A stretch of DNA of 64,000 nucleotides from Dermatemys mawii (Eukaryota; Chordata; Testudines; Dermatemydidae): assembly GCA_007922305.1 (NCBI GenBank), contig ML677386.1:8268679-8332678 (forward strand), in the 5' to 3' direction. The notes beneath the pieces were generated by a model, which worked only from the letters and a program-made list of their open reading frames with translations, was not told the origin of the DNA and searched no databases. The position numbers and the translations under genes were made by a program. Shown piece by piece: positions 13,485-24,479 of the stretch (positions within the stretch are counted from its first letter, which is position 1; each line of letters opens with the position of its first letter).

Positions 13485-13955
13485 TGATTGGCCCACTGTC
13501 CACACTGGCGCTTAGGTCAGTGTAACTTACGTTGATCAGGGAAGTGGTTTATTCACACCCCAAGTGACATAACTTACACTGACATAAGCTGTAGTGTTTA
13601 CATAGCCAGTGTACACTGTCTTTTTGTTCTGTGTTTGTACAATGGGGTCCGGCTCCATGATTAGGGGTCCTAGTCACTTCAATAATACAAGCAAATTTGT
13701 GCCATTTTAACTAAGTGTTGCAAGCCGCTAATGTAGACTCAGGCCATGTTTACATGACCACTTATGTTGGTATAACTGATGTCAGTCAGGGGTCTGAATA
13801 AGCCACCCCCCAAGGGACATAAGTCACATCGACCTAAGCATCCATGTGGACAGCACTGTGTGAGCAAGAGAACTTCTTCTGCCGACACAGCAGCTGCTTG
13901 TTGGAGGTGGATTATGTTGATGGGAGAGCTCTCTAGTGTAGCCATAACCTCACTT
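13485..13955. repeat. Two abutting MITE fragments
   Basis: The part 13485-13660 carries 'cacactggcgcttaggtcag' and then 'gtacaatggggtccggctcc', the latter a widespread amniote repeat phrase. The part 13741-13950 runs from 'caggccatgtttacatgacc' to 'tctagtgtagccataacct', an imperfect inverted-repeat MITE. The small open frames inside them are not genes. Confidence 0.5.
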
Positions 13956-15690
13956 TATTAATTTAGTTTAACTTGCATTTAAATCAGTCCAGTTTGGGTC
14001 AATATATTACCAAATTAAGCTACACTGATTTTAGGAAGAGTTAAATCACTTGGAGAGACTCTACGCTATTGGCTAGCACCAGTTTAACTAAGTTAATTTT
14101 AAAATGATTAGTAAATTGGTGCAACTTTTCTCATATACACAAGGCATAAGATCACTTATAAAGGTGTAAATCCAAAGAAACTCTACCAAAATGAATGGAT
14201 TTATCTGGATTTACGCAGGTATGACTGAGCTCAAAATGCAGCACAGTGACTTCATAGCCACAATTGTTACTTTATAAGTAGATGTTCTATCGGGGTGACT
14301 TACTATAGCAGAAGAGAGTTGCTGTCAGAAGTTAAGGATTACTTGAAAAAGGGTACAAGGAGTTTCCTTGCTGAAGTCCATCAAATTCTGGTTAATATCA
14401 TAAGCTATACATAGTCCAGACAACCACTTACTGCTGTGCTGAAACTCTAGAAGCCTGGATAATAGCCAAGAGGCACACTTGGTTCCCATATCAAGCCAGC
14501 CTCATCCTATCTCTGCTAAAACCCAGAAAGGTTTGCATTCATGTGAGGACCTGGATGCTTTTATAAGGGACTACATTCTACCCTCAAGCACCTACCACCA
14601 ATCACAGTAGCTACTACCATATATGGAATTCCATTCACCAAATCTCAGTAGCAAGCCTAGTCTCTCACATTTCCCACAGTAGGACTCCCAGTCAATGCAG
14701 CAATCAGGGATGTTCCCTCTAGTCTGACTAAAGAGGTAGTGAAAGAAGCAGTTAAGAGGTGTGTAGGAGAGAGAGGAGGTGTATGTCCATAGGCTCTTAA
14801 CATCACATCACCTGGCTGTCTGCTAATCTCCCAAACCAGCGTTCCTCCCAACCAAATGAAAATTAAGACAAGCCACTGCACCAGCAGCTAGAGACCGGAA
14901 ATCCTCACTTTCCTTGGCTGGCAACGTATCCTTTCTTTGTACAAGTGTAATGTGCATTTTCTTTTCTCCTTTAGAGGCAACAGAGTCCTCTTTCATCCAG
15001 CCAAACAGCACTGGATGTCTCATTCATTATGCTCAGTTAAAATTATTTGAGTTGCTTTAAACTAGATCCCCTCCAGGAAGCCAGTAACACATTCATGCTG
15101 CATGCCATGCTGGAAATTAAGCCTAATCATTGCCCCCTATAAGAACATACCATTTCCAAATATTTGTACTGCCTTCCTCTGATAATACAGTCCAGTATAA
15201 ATTGCTTTCTTCTTTGCAATTGTCATTGGTCTAAAGGCAGCACTCAGAGTATTCAAAGTTACAGCTCATGCTCCATACTTTATTTAAAGCACTAGGAATT
15301 TTTTAAAAACTACCTCTCACTAAGGTGAAAGAGCCTGCCATACCACTGATGTATAGGCATTTCTGCGGTGGTACCTGAGTGCCTCATAATAATGTTAATT
15401 TCAATACACTTTCCAATCAAGGATCTCAAAGCACAAGATATGCCACTCAAGTCTGTAAGTGGAGTTATGTGCAGGCTGGCAGTCCTGGGGTGAAGAGCCT
15501 ATGTTTAGAAAGAAATAAACATGTAAATTTCAGATAAGCGTAAGTTATATGGATTTTATCCTTATTTAAAAAGACAACCAACAGCAAAAACAGCGGAGAA
15601 TTACTATTCAGAAATGCCTGCTCAGTTTCTGCCATTTCAAATTGATATTTAGGAATAAGTTTGCTGCTGCTTAATTGCATAACTGTTCTT
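13956..15690. other. Gene-free interval
   Basis: No exon or recognised repeat could be supported here. Short open frames on both strands (for example 14657-14881 on -) lack homology and codon-like structure. Confidence 0.35.
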
Positions 15691-15744
15691 AATAATTAGT
15701 ACTTGGTATCTTTAAAATCCTTTGCAAACATTAGCTACTTTAAT

Positions 15745-15990
15745 TTTCACAATGCTCATGATGTGTGTTTGTAGTATTATTGCCTCCACTTTACAGATGG
15801 GTAGAGTGAAACACAGAGCTTAAGTGACTTGCTCAAGACCAAACAAGGTGTCAATATTAAATTCAAGATCAAATTTGGGGGCTCATATGGCAGCTGGGCA
15901 CCAGAAGTGCACCTGAGGGCAATTGATGTGGTGATGAGATCCCACGGAGTTCTTGGCTTCTGCACCTGTGCTTAGACCAAAGCAGAAGCC
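15745..15990. repeat. MIR/L2-like SINE remnant
   Basis: The order 'attattgcctccactttaca', 'gatgggtagagtgaaacaca', 'gagcttaagtgacttgctca' follows the MIR/L2-type core ('...cccattttacagatggggaaactgaggcacagagag..ttgcc'). It is an ancient amniote retroposon, strongly diverged. Confidence 0.6.
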
Positions 15991-15999
15991 CTGCCTCCT

Positions 16000-17285
16000 C
16001 TCTCTAAATGACCATAGAGCTTAGACTGAGCTTTTATGAGGCATTATGTTGTAACAGCCCTTCTCTAGTTTGTGCAGAATGTAGGATGTCACATAAAACA
16101 AGATAAATATCTAGCTTTCATGGGTCTGAATGTATGCAGTCAGCCAGCCTGAAAGAACAGTTCTGATTGGTGGGAACTGCATCCATTCAGCTCAGCTCAG
16201 TGCTAACCCTGAAGTCCAGTGCTGATCAATTTAAATAGCAGACTTGTTAAGTATTGTGCTGCACATAATTTTAGTAGAAACATCCAGAGCTTGAGTAATA
16301 CTTTCCTTCCCCTCCCCCCAAATGTAACCCTGGTTACTGATAGTTTTGTTGGGTTGCATTGGTCAGAGGTCAGTGACTTTTGGAGAAGGATTCCAGATAC
16401 ATTCATTTTATTGTTGCTAAACGAGGCTGCCAGTGGTCTGCTCCTGTTTCCCACCCAGATGAGATGAGGGCTCTTCACTTTGCTTAACAGGTGGGAACGT
16501 TCTTCGGAACAGTGCTTGTCTCCATGCTCTGGCCCTGCCTCTTAGGCAGTGTGGGGAGAGCACAGATGACTGGCGTGAGTAGGGGAGAAAGGAGTGAGCG
16601 GCCGCATCATCCTCATGTCCAGAATGAGGGAGGAGGAAGATGGGTTGGATCAGATACAAGTCCAATTTCTGCCTCTCTCCCTTAGTGGTGCCCTGTGTGT
16701 CTGAATTATAACGTCTGCCTAGGTGGATGAGGTTCTACTGCCATTGCTCACAATGAGTGAGTGACACCTTACTCCTTGAGTGGCCTAGTGATATCACTGG
16801 GACTACTGTCAGAGCAAGGTGTTGCTCAGCGCAAGGAAGAGCGGCAGAAACTGGCCCAGAATCACAAGCTCTTTGGGCCCAGCGCTGCTTCTGCTGTTGT
16901 GTGTTTGTTTACAGCACCAGCGAGAATTGAGTGTGTGGGGGAGCTAGTAAAGGGGAAGAGATAAAAGCAAAGAGGAAGCCAAAATGGGGCTGGGGGCTGG
17001 AACAAAGGGGAGACACATATAGAATCATCTTCCTGCATCAAGCAAATCCCTCACCTCTAGCTGGAACTTGGCAGCTCTCCTTGTGGCAACATGATCCAGC
17101 ATGCTGGAGCTGGCCTGCCATTCCCTCCAGGAGAGGGCAGTGAGCAGGACACAGCCACACCAGGCCAGAGCCTCAGCTGATTTCTGCCAGCTGAGAGTCT
17201 GGCCTGCATGCTTTCAGGAGGAGGCATGCATGAGAAAGAGGAAAGGATCATAGGCCAGAAGGACTAGGGGGACAGGCTAGGGAGG
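16000..17285. other. Gene-free interval
   Basis: Overlapping short open frames exist on both strands at 16.2-17.2 kb, but they are mutually exclusive, unspliced and not recognisable. No gene is called. Confidence 0.35.
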
Positions 17286-17289
17286 TAAC

Positions 17290-18005
17290 AGTTCACTGAT
17301 CACACCAGCAGCAGCACACCGTGCCATAATAACTCTAACTTAGGAACCAATCCATGCAACAAACCTCGATGCAAACTCTGCCCACATATCTACACCATCA
17401 CCGGTTCATTCACCTGCACATCTACCAACTTAATATATGCCATCATGTGCTAGCTATGTCCCTCTGCTATGTACATCGGCCAAACTGGACAGTCCCTATG
17501 AAAAAGGATAAATGGACACAAATCAGATATCAGGAATGGCAATATACAAAAACCTGTAGGAGAGCACTTCAACCTCACTGGACACACAATTACAGATTTA
17601 AAGATCACCATCCTGCAGCAAAAAAAACTTGAAGACCAGACTGCAAAGAGAAACTGCAAATTTGACATAATCAACTCAGGACTGAATAGGGACTATGAGT
17701 GGCTACAAGAGCACTTTCTCCTCTCTTGGTGTTCACACCCACAAATCAGCTGCTAGAAGAGCACCTCACCCTCCCTGATTAGAGACAACAAGGTGGTTCA
17801 GCCTGATTGAACTAACCTCATTATCTCTAACCTGGTTCTTGCCTTCTTATTTATACCTGCCTCTGATACTTCCACTGCATGCATCTGACAAAGTGGGCGC
17901 TAGCCCACGAAAGTTTATGCTTCAATACTTTTGTTAGTCTTGAAGGTGCCACAGGACTTTTTGTCGCTTCTGCAAACCCAGACTAACACGGCTACCCCTC
18001 TGATT
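17290..18005 (+). mobile_element. Penelope-like retroelement, 5'-truncated, GIY-YIG end plus tail
   Basis: The + strand translation, with in-frame stops, gives a Cys cluster 'CNKPRCKLCPHI', then 'NLIYAIMC', 'CPSAMYIGQTGQSL', 'KRINGHKSDI' and 'KPVGEHFNLTGH'. This is the order of the GIY-YIG endonuclease domain at the C-terminus of Penelope-like elements. It ends with a non-coding tail from about 17885 with a hammerhead-like fold and the phrase 'tttgttagtcttgaaggtgc'. A homologous copy in the opposite orientation lies at 45315-46012. The domain is broken by stop codons, so the copy is inactive. Confidence 0.82.
17885..17922 (+). ncRNA. Hammerhead-ribozyme-like motif in Penelope-like tail
   Basis: The order is CTGACAA (consensus CUGANGA), one extra A, then a perfect 6-bp helix GTGGGC/GCCCAC with loop GCTA. 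GAAA follows (17909-17912), then a 2-bp minimal helix III around TTAT and a TT at the cleavage position. Hammerhead ribozymes are known in Penelope-like elements. The extra A, the C/A changes in the first box and the lack of an obvious helix I argue that this copy is inactive or only similar. Confidence 0.45.
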
Positions 18006-20499
18006 CTTGACCACACAGGGTTGCTTTTATATAGCGTGATAATTGTGACCAGACATAAGAGATCCAGCAGTGGCAACAGCTGCTGAGTTTACCCCTGATT
18101 GGGTCTGAATACACAACCCTCATAGTTAAGCAACATCCCAGAAAAGTGAAATGCAGCTTATGCCCCTCCTGAGGCTGCCCTGGGAACTGCTCTTGCCTAT
18201 GGAAGCAGCTCAGCTTGCCAGATTGTCTCTGCTTTTGCAACACACAGCCCAGCTGTGAGAGCTCCTGTGCCAGCCTCACAGAGTCACTGATAGCAGCTGG
18301 CAGCCTTCTAGTGACAGAGGGAACCAGCAGCCGAGAGGAGCAAACAACCAAAATGAATAGGGGGAATAAAAGAGAAAATAAAAAATGGACAATAAGAGAC
18401 AATTCATGGTGCAAAGAGCTATGGGGGTAGATAAAGGGCATGTCTATCCACCAAGTTATTGCAAAGAGGGTGGTTAATAAGAAATTGAACTACTGTCTTA
18501 AATGCTAATCATTCTGTTATAGTTAATAGTACAATGTCTTGGCGTGAGACATGGCTGTGACAGTTGCTATAGAAACAAGCTGTTTCAGAGGTGACAGTTT
18601 TGAGATGCTTGGAGGAGGGTGTCAGTCTTATGATTGACCCTTCTTGCTGTTGTACCTGGTGTGCCTGTGCCAACACACTTCCCAGAGGGTAGCACAATAT
18701 TTCCCCAAGAAGTCTTCTGTACACACAGGCCTAGAGTCTCTCATGGTTTCCACCTTTTAAAAAATGCAAGGCAAAAAACCGAGCTCTTACAAATAAGGCT
18801 TGGCAGATCAAAGGCCGGCTAGACTGCTTGAAACTAGACCAATTTAGATGGTCCAAGATGCAGTCATCGCAATTTCCTTCAGCACTTAATACCATTGTAA
18901 ATCATTTTTGAGATAGGCAAAGAGATCTCTTTTGTTAGTGAAACGCTTTCAAAGCTAATGTAGATTAGAGCAGCCACATTATCTCCTGGGAAGAAAGGCC
19001 CCAATCTTGCCAGATGTTCCCATCAGGCCCAGCACGTTGGACGGTAATGCAGCCCAGTGTAAAACAGCACTATTCTGATCTGGTAGCATTTTATACCTAC
19101 TTGGCACTGATGTGAAAACTAGACAAGGTGCAAGGCATTGGTGAATTGGATCCACAGACTGTAATGGGAATGGTGGGTGCTCATGTGGTTTGTTGGTGTG
19201 TATATGCGTGTGTGTGTATGTGTGTGTGACTGACTGTTTTTATTGAAATGACAGATGATTTTCTCTTCGCATTTCTAATTTCTCCCCATCAAAGGCCAGC
19301 TCTGGGGGGGCGGTTCTTGTAGCGGGAGGGAACAAGAGGGGAAATAGGAAGCAATGATCAGACATGTAAGGAGGGAAAGACTCCTTCAGAGCTGTAAAGG
19401 GGAGGGTGAAAAGCTTGACCGTGCTATGGAAGGAGTGTGAGATTCACAATATCTGTGACAAAGGAGTTTAGCTAGGTAAAGACTGCAGGCATGGTGGAGT
19501 CACAAGTGACTTGTCTACGTCTCTGCTTTCTGGTTTGTTGTACAAAAGGACTGGCCCAAGCTGTTTGCTGGCCAGGGAGGAAAACATTTCCCCCCCTCCC
19601 CCAGTCTGGCCAATTAGGAGCAGAACACAAAAAAGAAGCCAAGCAGCACAGTAGTTCAGCACCCCCTGGAAGTTAGCTGCAGAGGGACTGTCCTGCTCGC
19701 CCACCCCTAGAACCAGGCCTGTGTCGGAGGTACTTTTTGCAGCAAAACACATTGCTTTCTGCAAACCTGCTTTGTACGGTACCTGCACCAGCTCCCTTGA
19801 GACTTCCCCCAGGACAGCATTACTCTTTGCACGGTTGGTACAAGCCTAAAGGGATGAACAGCCCATGAAATGAAAAACCCAGCAATTGCTGTGATTGCCT
19901 AGGACTGAAACAGCTTGCTCTATTTTTGGCAGAGTTTAATCGGTGAATGCAGGTCCAGGCAGTTCATTTGTCTATCTATTGGCCTTATCTTACTCATTTG
20001 TTGTTTTTTCCTGCTGCTTAATTTGCTTATTGGGGCAGGCACTAAAAAAAAAAAAATCTGCCTCTCTAAGAAACAATCTGCTTTTTCTCTTTGTGACTCA
20101 CTCTCTCACCCAGCCATTATCCAAAGGGCTTGTTCAGCAATCCCATTTCAGATCATCATCATTCCTAGTTTTGGCTTAGAGCCAGGCTGTAGCTTGAAAA
20201 GCTATGTTGACACATAATTTTCCACCTCTACTACATGTAGTGCAGCTGCTATCCCCTTTTATCACTTAGGATTGCAAAGAGGATCTCTGGCATATAGTAT
20301 ACATGATTATATTTACTCTTCCTAGAAGTTACTTGTGAGAAAAGAGATCTGTGCTTACATTTCTGTTATCTTCTTTTATATCTTCCTTGCATCTGCTGAC
20401 CTTCCAGATGCAAATAATATTGTTTCCAGTTCATGTAGCTTTCTTGTCTCTCTCCCTTTTGTAATGGGAAGCGGTATTCTGTTTAGAATTGGGTAGGAT
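18006..20499. other. Gene-free interval
   Basis: The window here holds short open frames without homology (the longest is 149 codons on - at 17992-18441) and a GT-rich microsatellite at 19197-19231. No exon can be supported. Confidence 0.35.
19197..19231. repeat. (GT)n-type imperfect microsatellite
   Basis: Alternating GT interrupted by ATAT and C: gtgtgtatatgcgtgtgtgt followed by atgtgtgtgtga. Confidence 0.8.
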
Positions 20500-20524
20500 G
20501 TCAATGGATGTTGTGGCTCCTTGA

Positions 20525-20700
20525 TTTTGTTCCCAACTCTGCTGCTGGCTTGATGTGCAAACCTAGCAAGACACTCATCTTACCTGGGCTGTTGTTTTCC
20601 CATTTGTAGAATAGAATAGAAGGGTGTTGTAAAGCTTAATTAGGGTCTGTAACATGGGTTAAAATCTTCAAATAAAAGGTGCTCTGGAATTGCTAAGTAT
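20525..20700. repeat. MIR-like SINE remnant
   Basis: The order of phrases ('caagacactcatcttacctg', 'ttttcccatttgtagaatag', 'gggtgttgtaaagcttaatt', 'aaaggtgctct') parallels the MIR core and L2-like tail. It is diverged and non-coding. Confidence 0.5.
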
Positions 20701-20779
20701 CTTAAGAATTCTAATACTATAATTCTAATATCCCTTCATTTAAGAAAGTGTTCCAGTATCCTCATTTCTTATCCCGGAA

Positions 20780-21146
20780 ACTATGTCGCTGGAGTTACTG
20801 AAGAGTTTGATACAAATGGCATGTGGCAGTCACTGCCACAAGATATCAGTCAGCTCAGCAGGATTTTTTAAAAAAGGACATTTAAATGGTTAAATGAAAA
20901 CATCCAGAATTACAGCAGTAAGACTGAGAAAACAAACATTGGAAGGTATTTGGACACTTATCGAAGCATCAACTCTAAAGGAAGGGGTTCCAAAAGAAAC
21001 TTCTTTTTGAGCATGGTGTTCCATAACTGTCAGCTGTGGGGTTTCTTGACTCTTCCTCTGAAGCAACCGGTGCTGGTCACTGTAAGACAGGATACTGGAC
21101 TAGACAGACCTTGGTCTGATCCAGTCTGGCAATTCCTGTGTTCCTA
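20780..21146 (+). mobile_element. CR1 LINE 3' end
   Basis: The last part reads 'gtaagacaggatactggact', 'agacagaccttggtctgatc' and 'cagtctggcaattcctgtgt'. This is the conserved CR1 3' UTR order ending in short TTCCTRTG-type repeats. Upstream 'aggacatttaaatggttaaa' is further CR1 3' sequence. It is truncated at the 5' side. Confidence 0.75.
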
Positions 21147-21172
21147 AGGCTGATGACTATTGAAATACGGGG

Positions 21173-21347
21173 AGACAAAGTGGGTGAGGTAATGTCTTTT
21201 ATTGGACCATTTTTTCTGTTGGTGAAAGACAAAAGTTTTTGAGCTACATGGAGCTCTTCTTGAGTTGATGCAACTCAAAATCTTGTCTCTCTCACCAACA
21301 GACTTTGGTCTAATAAAAGATACTACCTCACTCACTTTTTTGTGTCT
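21173..21347. repeat. Inverted pair of retroelement tails with short spacer
   Basis: The left arm (21173-21250) and right arm (about 21268-21347) are inverted copies of one another. Both carry 'gtgggtgaggtaatgtcttt' / 'tactacctcactcac' and 'tctgttggtga' / 'tcaccaacaga'. The unit looks like a Penelope-type tail. Its - strand contains a fold equivalent to the hammerhead-like motif of the other tails (21227-21264). The arms are diverged, so this is an old arrangement. Confidence 0.6.
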
Positions 21348-21359
21348 CTAATATATTGG

Positions 21360-22810
21360 GTAAAACAACAGTGCAAACAATATTGAAGTCTAAGGCATAT
21401 TTCCAATGCAGTGGGCAGGAAAGGAAACACTTTAATTAGTTAAAGGAATACTGTGGGTCTCAAGAAGTTCACTACACACCCCAAAGATCAGTACCTGAAA
21501 ACTGCTCTACCTTGCAAGCATGAAGGTCAACATTTAATCTTCCCCCTAACTTTCTTCTTTCACCGGAAACGTCTTGGGTGCCGTAGATACAAGCACACTA
21601 GGCTGTGTGTCTGGGTTATTGCTGTCAAGTCCCATCTGAACACATTTCTATAGGGTGCTCAAGAAGCCATTAAAAATAAAATCTTAAAACAGCAGCTCTT
21701 GTTTCTGCACTGATCAATTACTATACGGGAGAATCTGATGTGTAGTGGCTTGTGCATGATTACTGCTGCCATCTACTGGGTGGAATGTATTAGACTTGCT
21801 TGCTCATGTATCTGCAGTCCCGGTCCATGCTGAGCTAACAAAACTGCTCTTTTAGTTCAGCCAACAGCACCTTATGTTTCCAGAACGAAAGATTTTGTGT
21901 TCTCTTCTGAACTGCATGTTAGTTGATGATCTAGCCTAGGTTTTACTAAGAAATCTATTAGTGTGGTATCTACATGCAAACAGTAAATTTAGAAAACCGT
22001 CGGTGTACGGATAAAAGTGAGAGACCATTGGTCTTAGAGTGAAACCACAGCTTTTTACAATGGACAATGGTGCAGGAATCCTGATTTTCATGCCACCAAG
22101 GAAAAACAACTTAAAGGAAAATAGTATATGGAGGGAGAGGATTCATGAAAGTAGCTAGAAAAAGTTCTGCGTTATTTATATAGTGCTGACACTTTGCAGA
22201 CAAATATGGAGATAAAGTACCTGTCCTGAAGGGCGTCCAGTCTAAACAGACAACATACAGATGAAGGATAGGGAATGCGAAGTGACACAATTGAAATGAC
22301 AGAATTGTGAGGTTTAGTGCACACTTGTTTCTACCTTTTTGGGTCTGGTGACTTGTTTTAAAGCAGTCACTTTTGTTGATGACTTAGAGGGAAGAACTAG
22401 GATAGAGAGGCTTCCTGGAAGAAGTGAGTTTTCAGTAGAGTCCACTCAAGTCAACAGAGTTATACAAGAGGCATATTTGGCTTGCAAAATGTCATCTGTA
22501 AGTCACTGGACTGCATCCTTGTACCGTACAGCCACCATCTCCTCTGAAATTGGTGGGAGCTTTCTCTTAGGGAAAAGACTGATTAACGTTTCTAATATAA
22601 TGTATTCAATGGATGGCTTTCTCTGAGTCACAACCGCCAGGGAGATAGTTGGTACTTTTGTTCATAAACTTGACATCTTTTCTAGCCACAAATAAAACAA
22701 AAATTGCCAGCTCGGGAGCCTGCCCTCTTACATTAAATCTGTTAGTAATCCTCATCCCCTAGCCTTCTGGATCCAAGAGAATGTCACAGGTTATCAGACT
22801 GCAACAAGCC
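21360..22810. other. Gene-free interval
   Basis: The part 22160-22260 ('tatttatatagtgctgacac', 'gtacctgtcctgaagggcgt') is an old SINE-like repeat. An open frame at 22339-22626 has no recognised homology and no convincing splice context. Nothing else is supported. Confidence 0.35.
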
Positions 22811-22816
22811 ATAATT

Positions 22817-22843
22817 CATTCTCTCTCTTTCTCTCTCTCTCTC
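22817..22843. repeat. (CT)n microsatellite
   Basis: Imperfect CT run (ctctctctttctctctctct) of about 27 bp. Confidence 0.85.
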
Positions 22844-23435
22844 TTAAAATAATCTGTTCTCCCCTAAACCTATGGAGGATACTGCAAATGAAGTAACTTA
22901 TTTCATTCTTTAATCACTGATTATTCCCTTAGTTACATCTGGGTTTGTCCAGGTGTAAAGATGCTGGAGGCCAAATTATGCCTTCAGATACAGCTGTGCA
23001 GCCTCATTATTTTCCAACAACCACGCTCTGTTTCAAAAGATGTGACTGAGGACATAGCTGGAAGACAATGGGATTACACAGGTGCAGCTGGGGACATGAG
23101 TTGAAGACCAAGGGAATTGCCCAGAAGTCTCTGGGGGCATCACTGCATCATCCTTAGTACTGGAGAAGATGTATAAAAAAGAAACACCCAGCTTGATGCT
23201 CCATCCCAAACTGAATTTATCGGCCTAGCAGTGAGGGAGGAAACCTTCATACTTGTAAACAGTGTAAATGTGATAGGGAAGCAGTAAAATTCCAGTAAAA
23301 CCTTCAAAGCTGTTTTATAGTCACTTTATAGAGCAGCTGAATGCCACTCTTCAGACTTGGACTCTATCCCAGCCTCTGCTGCCGTGTTCCTATGTGAAAC
23401 TGTCACTTACTCCAAACTTTTCACAGGTAGTCACT

Positions 23436-23998
23436 TCTACACATAATTAAAGGCTGTCTCATAATTAGGGCTCCCTGTCTGTCATGGAGGCCGTGGAAGT
23501 TACTGATTCTGTGAATTTCTGCAATCTCTGTGACTTCTTCAGCACCCAGTGCGGCTGGCCGCAGGGACCGCCTGAGCTGTGGTCCTGGGAGTGGTAGAGT
23601 GGACCCTGGCAGTGGTCCCAGGGCCACCGGAGCAGTGGCCGGCACGTGGCCCCAGGGACAGCGGCAGCAGCCGCTGTTCAGTGGCCCCTGGCATCTGGTA
23701 CTGCTGGCCCCCACAGCCACCCGCAGAGCAGCAGCAGCACTCTGCCCAGCAGCAGTCCCCAGGGAAGCCCCTAGAGCAGTGGCTCCACCAAGACCCCCTC
23801 CAGCAGCAGCCCCCCCCCCCCCCGGGGACCTCCCACAGCAGCAGCTCCCCTTGAGCTCCCCCCCATTAAGATTTAGTCAGAAATATTTATAGTAACAGTC
23901 ATGGACAGGTCAGAGGCTGTGAATTTATGTTTATTGCCCATGTCCTGTCCATGACTTTTATTAAAAATACCCATGACTAAATCGTAGCCTTAATCGTA
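23436..23998. repeat. DNA-transposon-like repeat with GC-rich minisatellite core
   Basis: The right end ('gacttttattaaaaataccc', 'atgactaaatcgtagcctta') inversely resembles nearby 'gatttagtcagaaatattta' and 'aacagtcatggacaggtcag', giving a hairpin arm at 23867-23998. The core (23540-23850) is CAG/GCA- and CCCAGGG-rich, with a run of 15 C at about 23810. The open frames here are low-complexity artefacts. Confidence 0.55.
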
Positions 23999-24289
23999 AT
24001 GCATAGGCACAAGGGGGCTGAATTAAGGCTGCATGAGCAAAGGACATTCTGGCACTTCCTAATCTGATATTACTTGCCTTTGCCACTTTTTAATCCTTAA
24101 CATTGTGTTTCCTAATTAGTTATGGCTTAGTTTACTGATGAGAGCTACCTTAAGCAACATGACACAGTTTTTGTTTGTAAATATACACCATGCTTTAGTG
24201 TATCAGTTGGAGCATAGAGTAGAGTATCTATCATGCAGAAGAGAGAATTTCCCAGTGGTTAATAATAGTCAGAATTAGAAATTACTCCT

Positions 24290-24470
24290 ACATTTTCTTT
24301 CTGACTGACATTCATTTGCTAAGTGGCCTCAGGCAAGTTGTTTCCCTTCTGAATATCAAGAGCTGGCCCACCTATACAATTGATAGAACAACCTGACAAG
24401 AGCATTGTGAGACTGAATTAATGTTTGTAAAGTGCTTTGAGATCTTCAGAGGAAACATTCTTAGACCTTT
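24290..24470. repeat. MIR-like SINE remnant
   Basis: The order 'ctaagtggcctcaggcaagt', 'tgtttcccttctgaatatca', 'gagcattgtgagactgaatt' and 'tgtaaagtgctttgagatct' matches the MIR core-to-tail order (…ccttgggcaagtc…cctcagtttcc…gtaaagcgcttagaa). It is ancient and non-coding. Confidence 0.65.
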
Positions 24471-24479
24471 CAGCTCTTC

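Noticed and set aside
17992..18441. 149-codon frame on -
   Set aside because: Starts inside the Penelope-like tail, no domain, competing frame on +; treated as chance.
23530..23892. 120-codon Pro/Ala/Gln-rich frame
   Set aside because: Inside the GC-rich core of a repeat with poly-C and CAG words.
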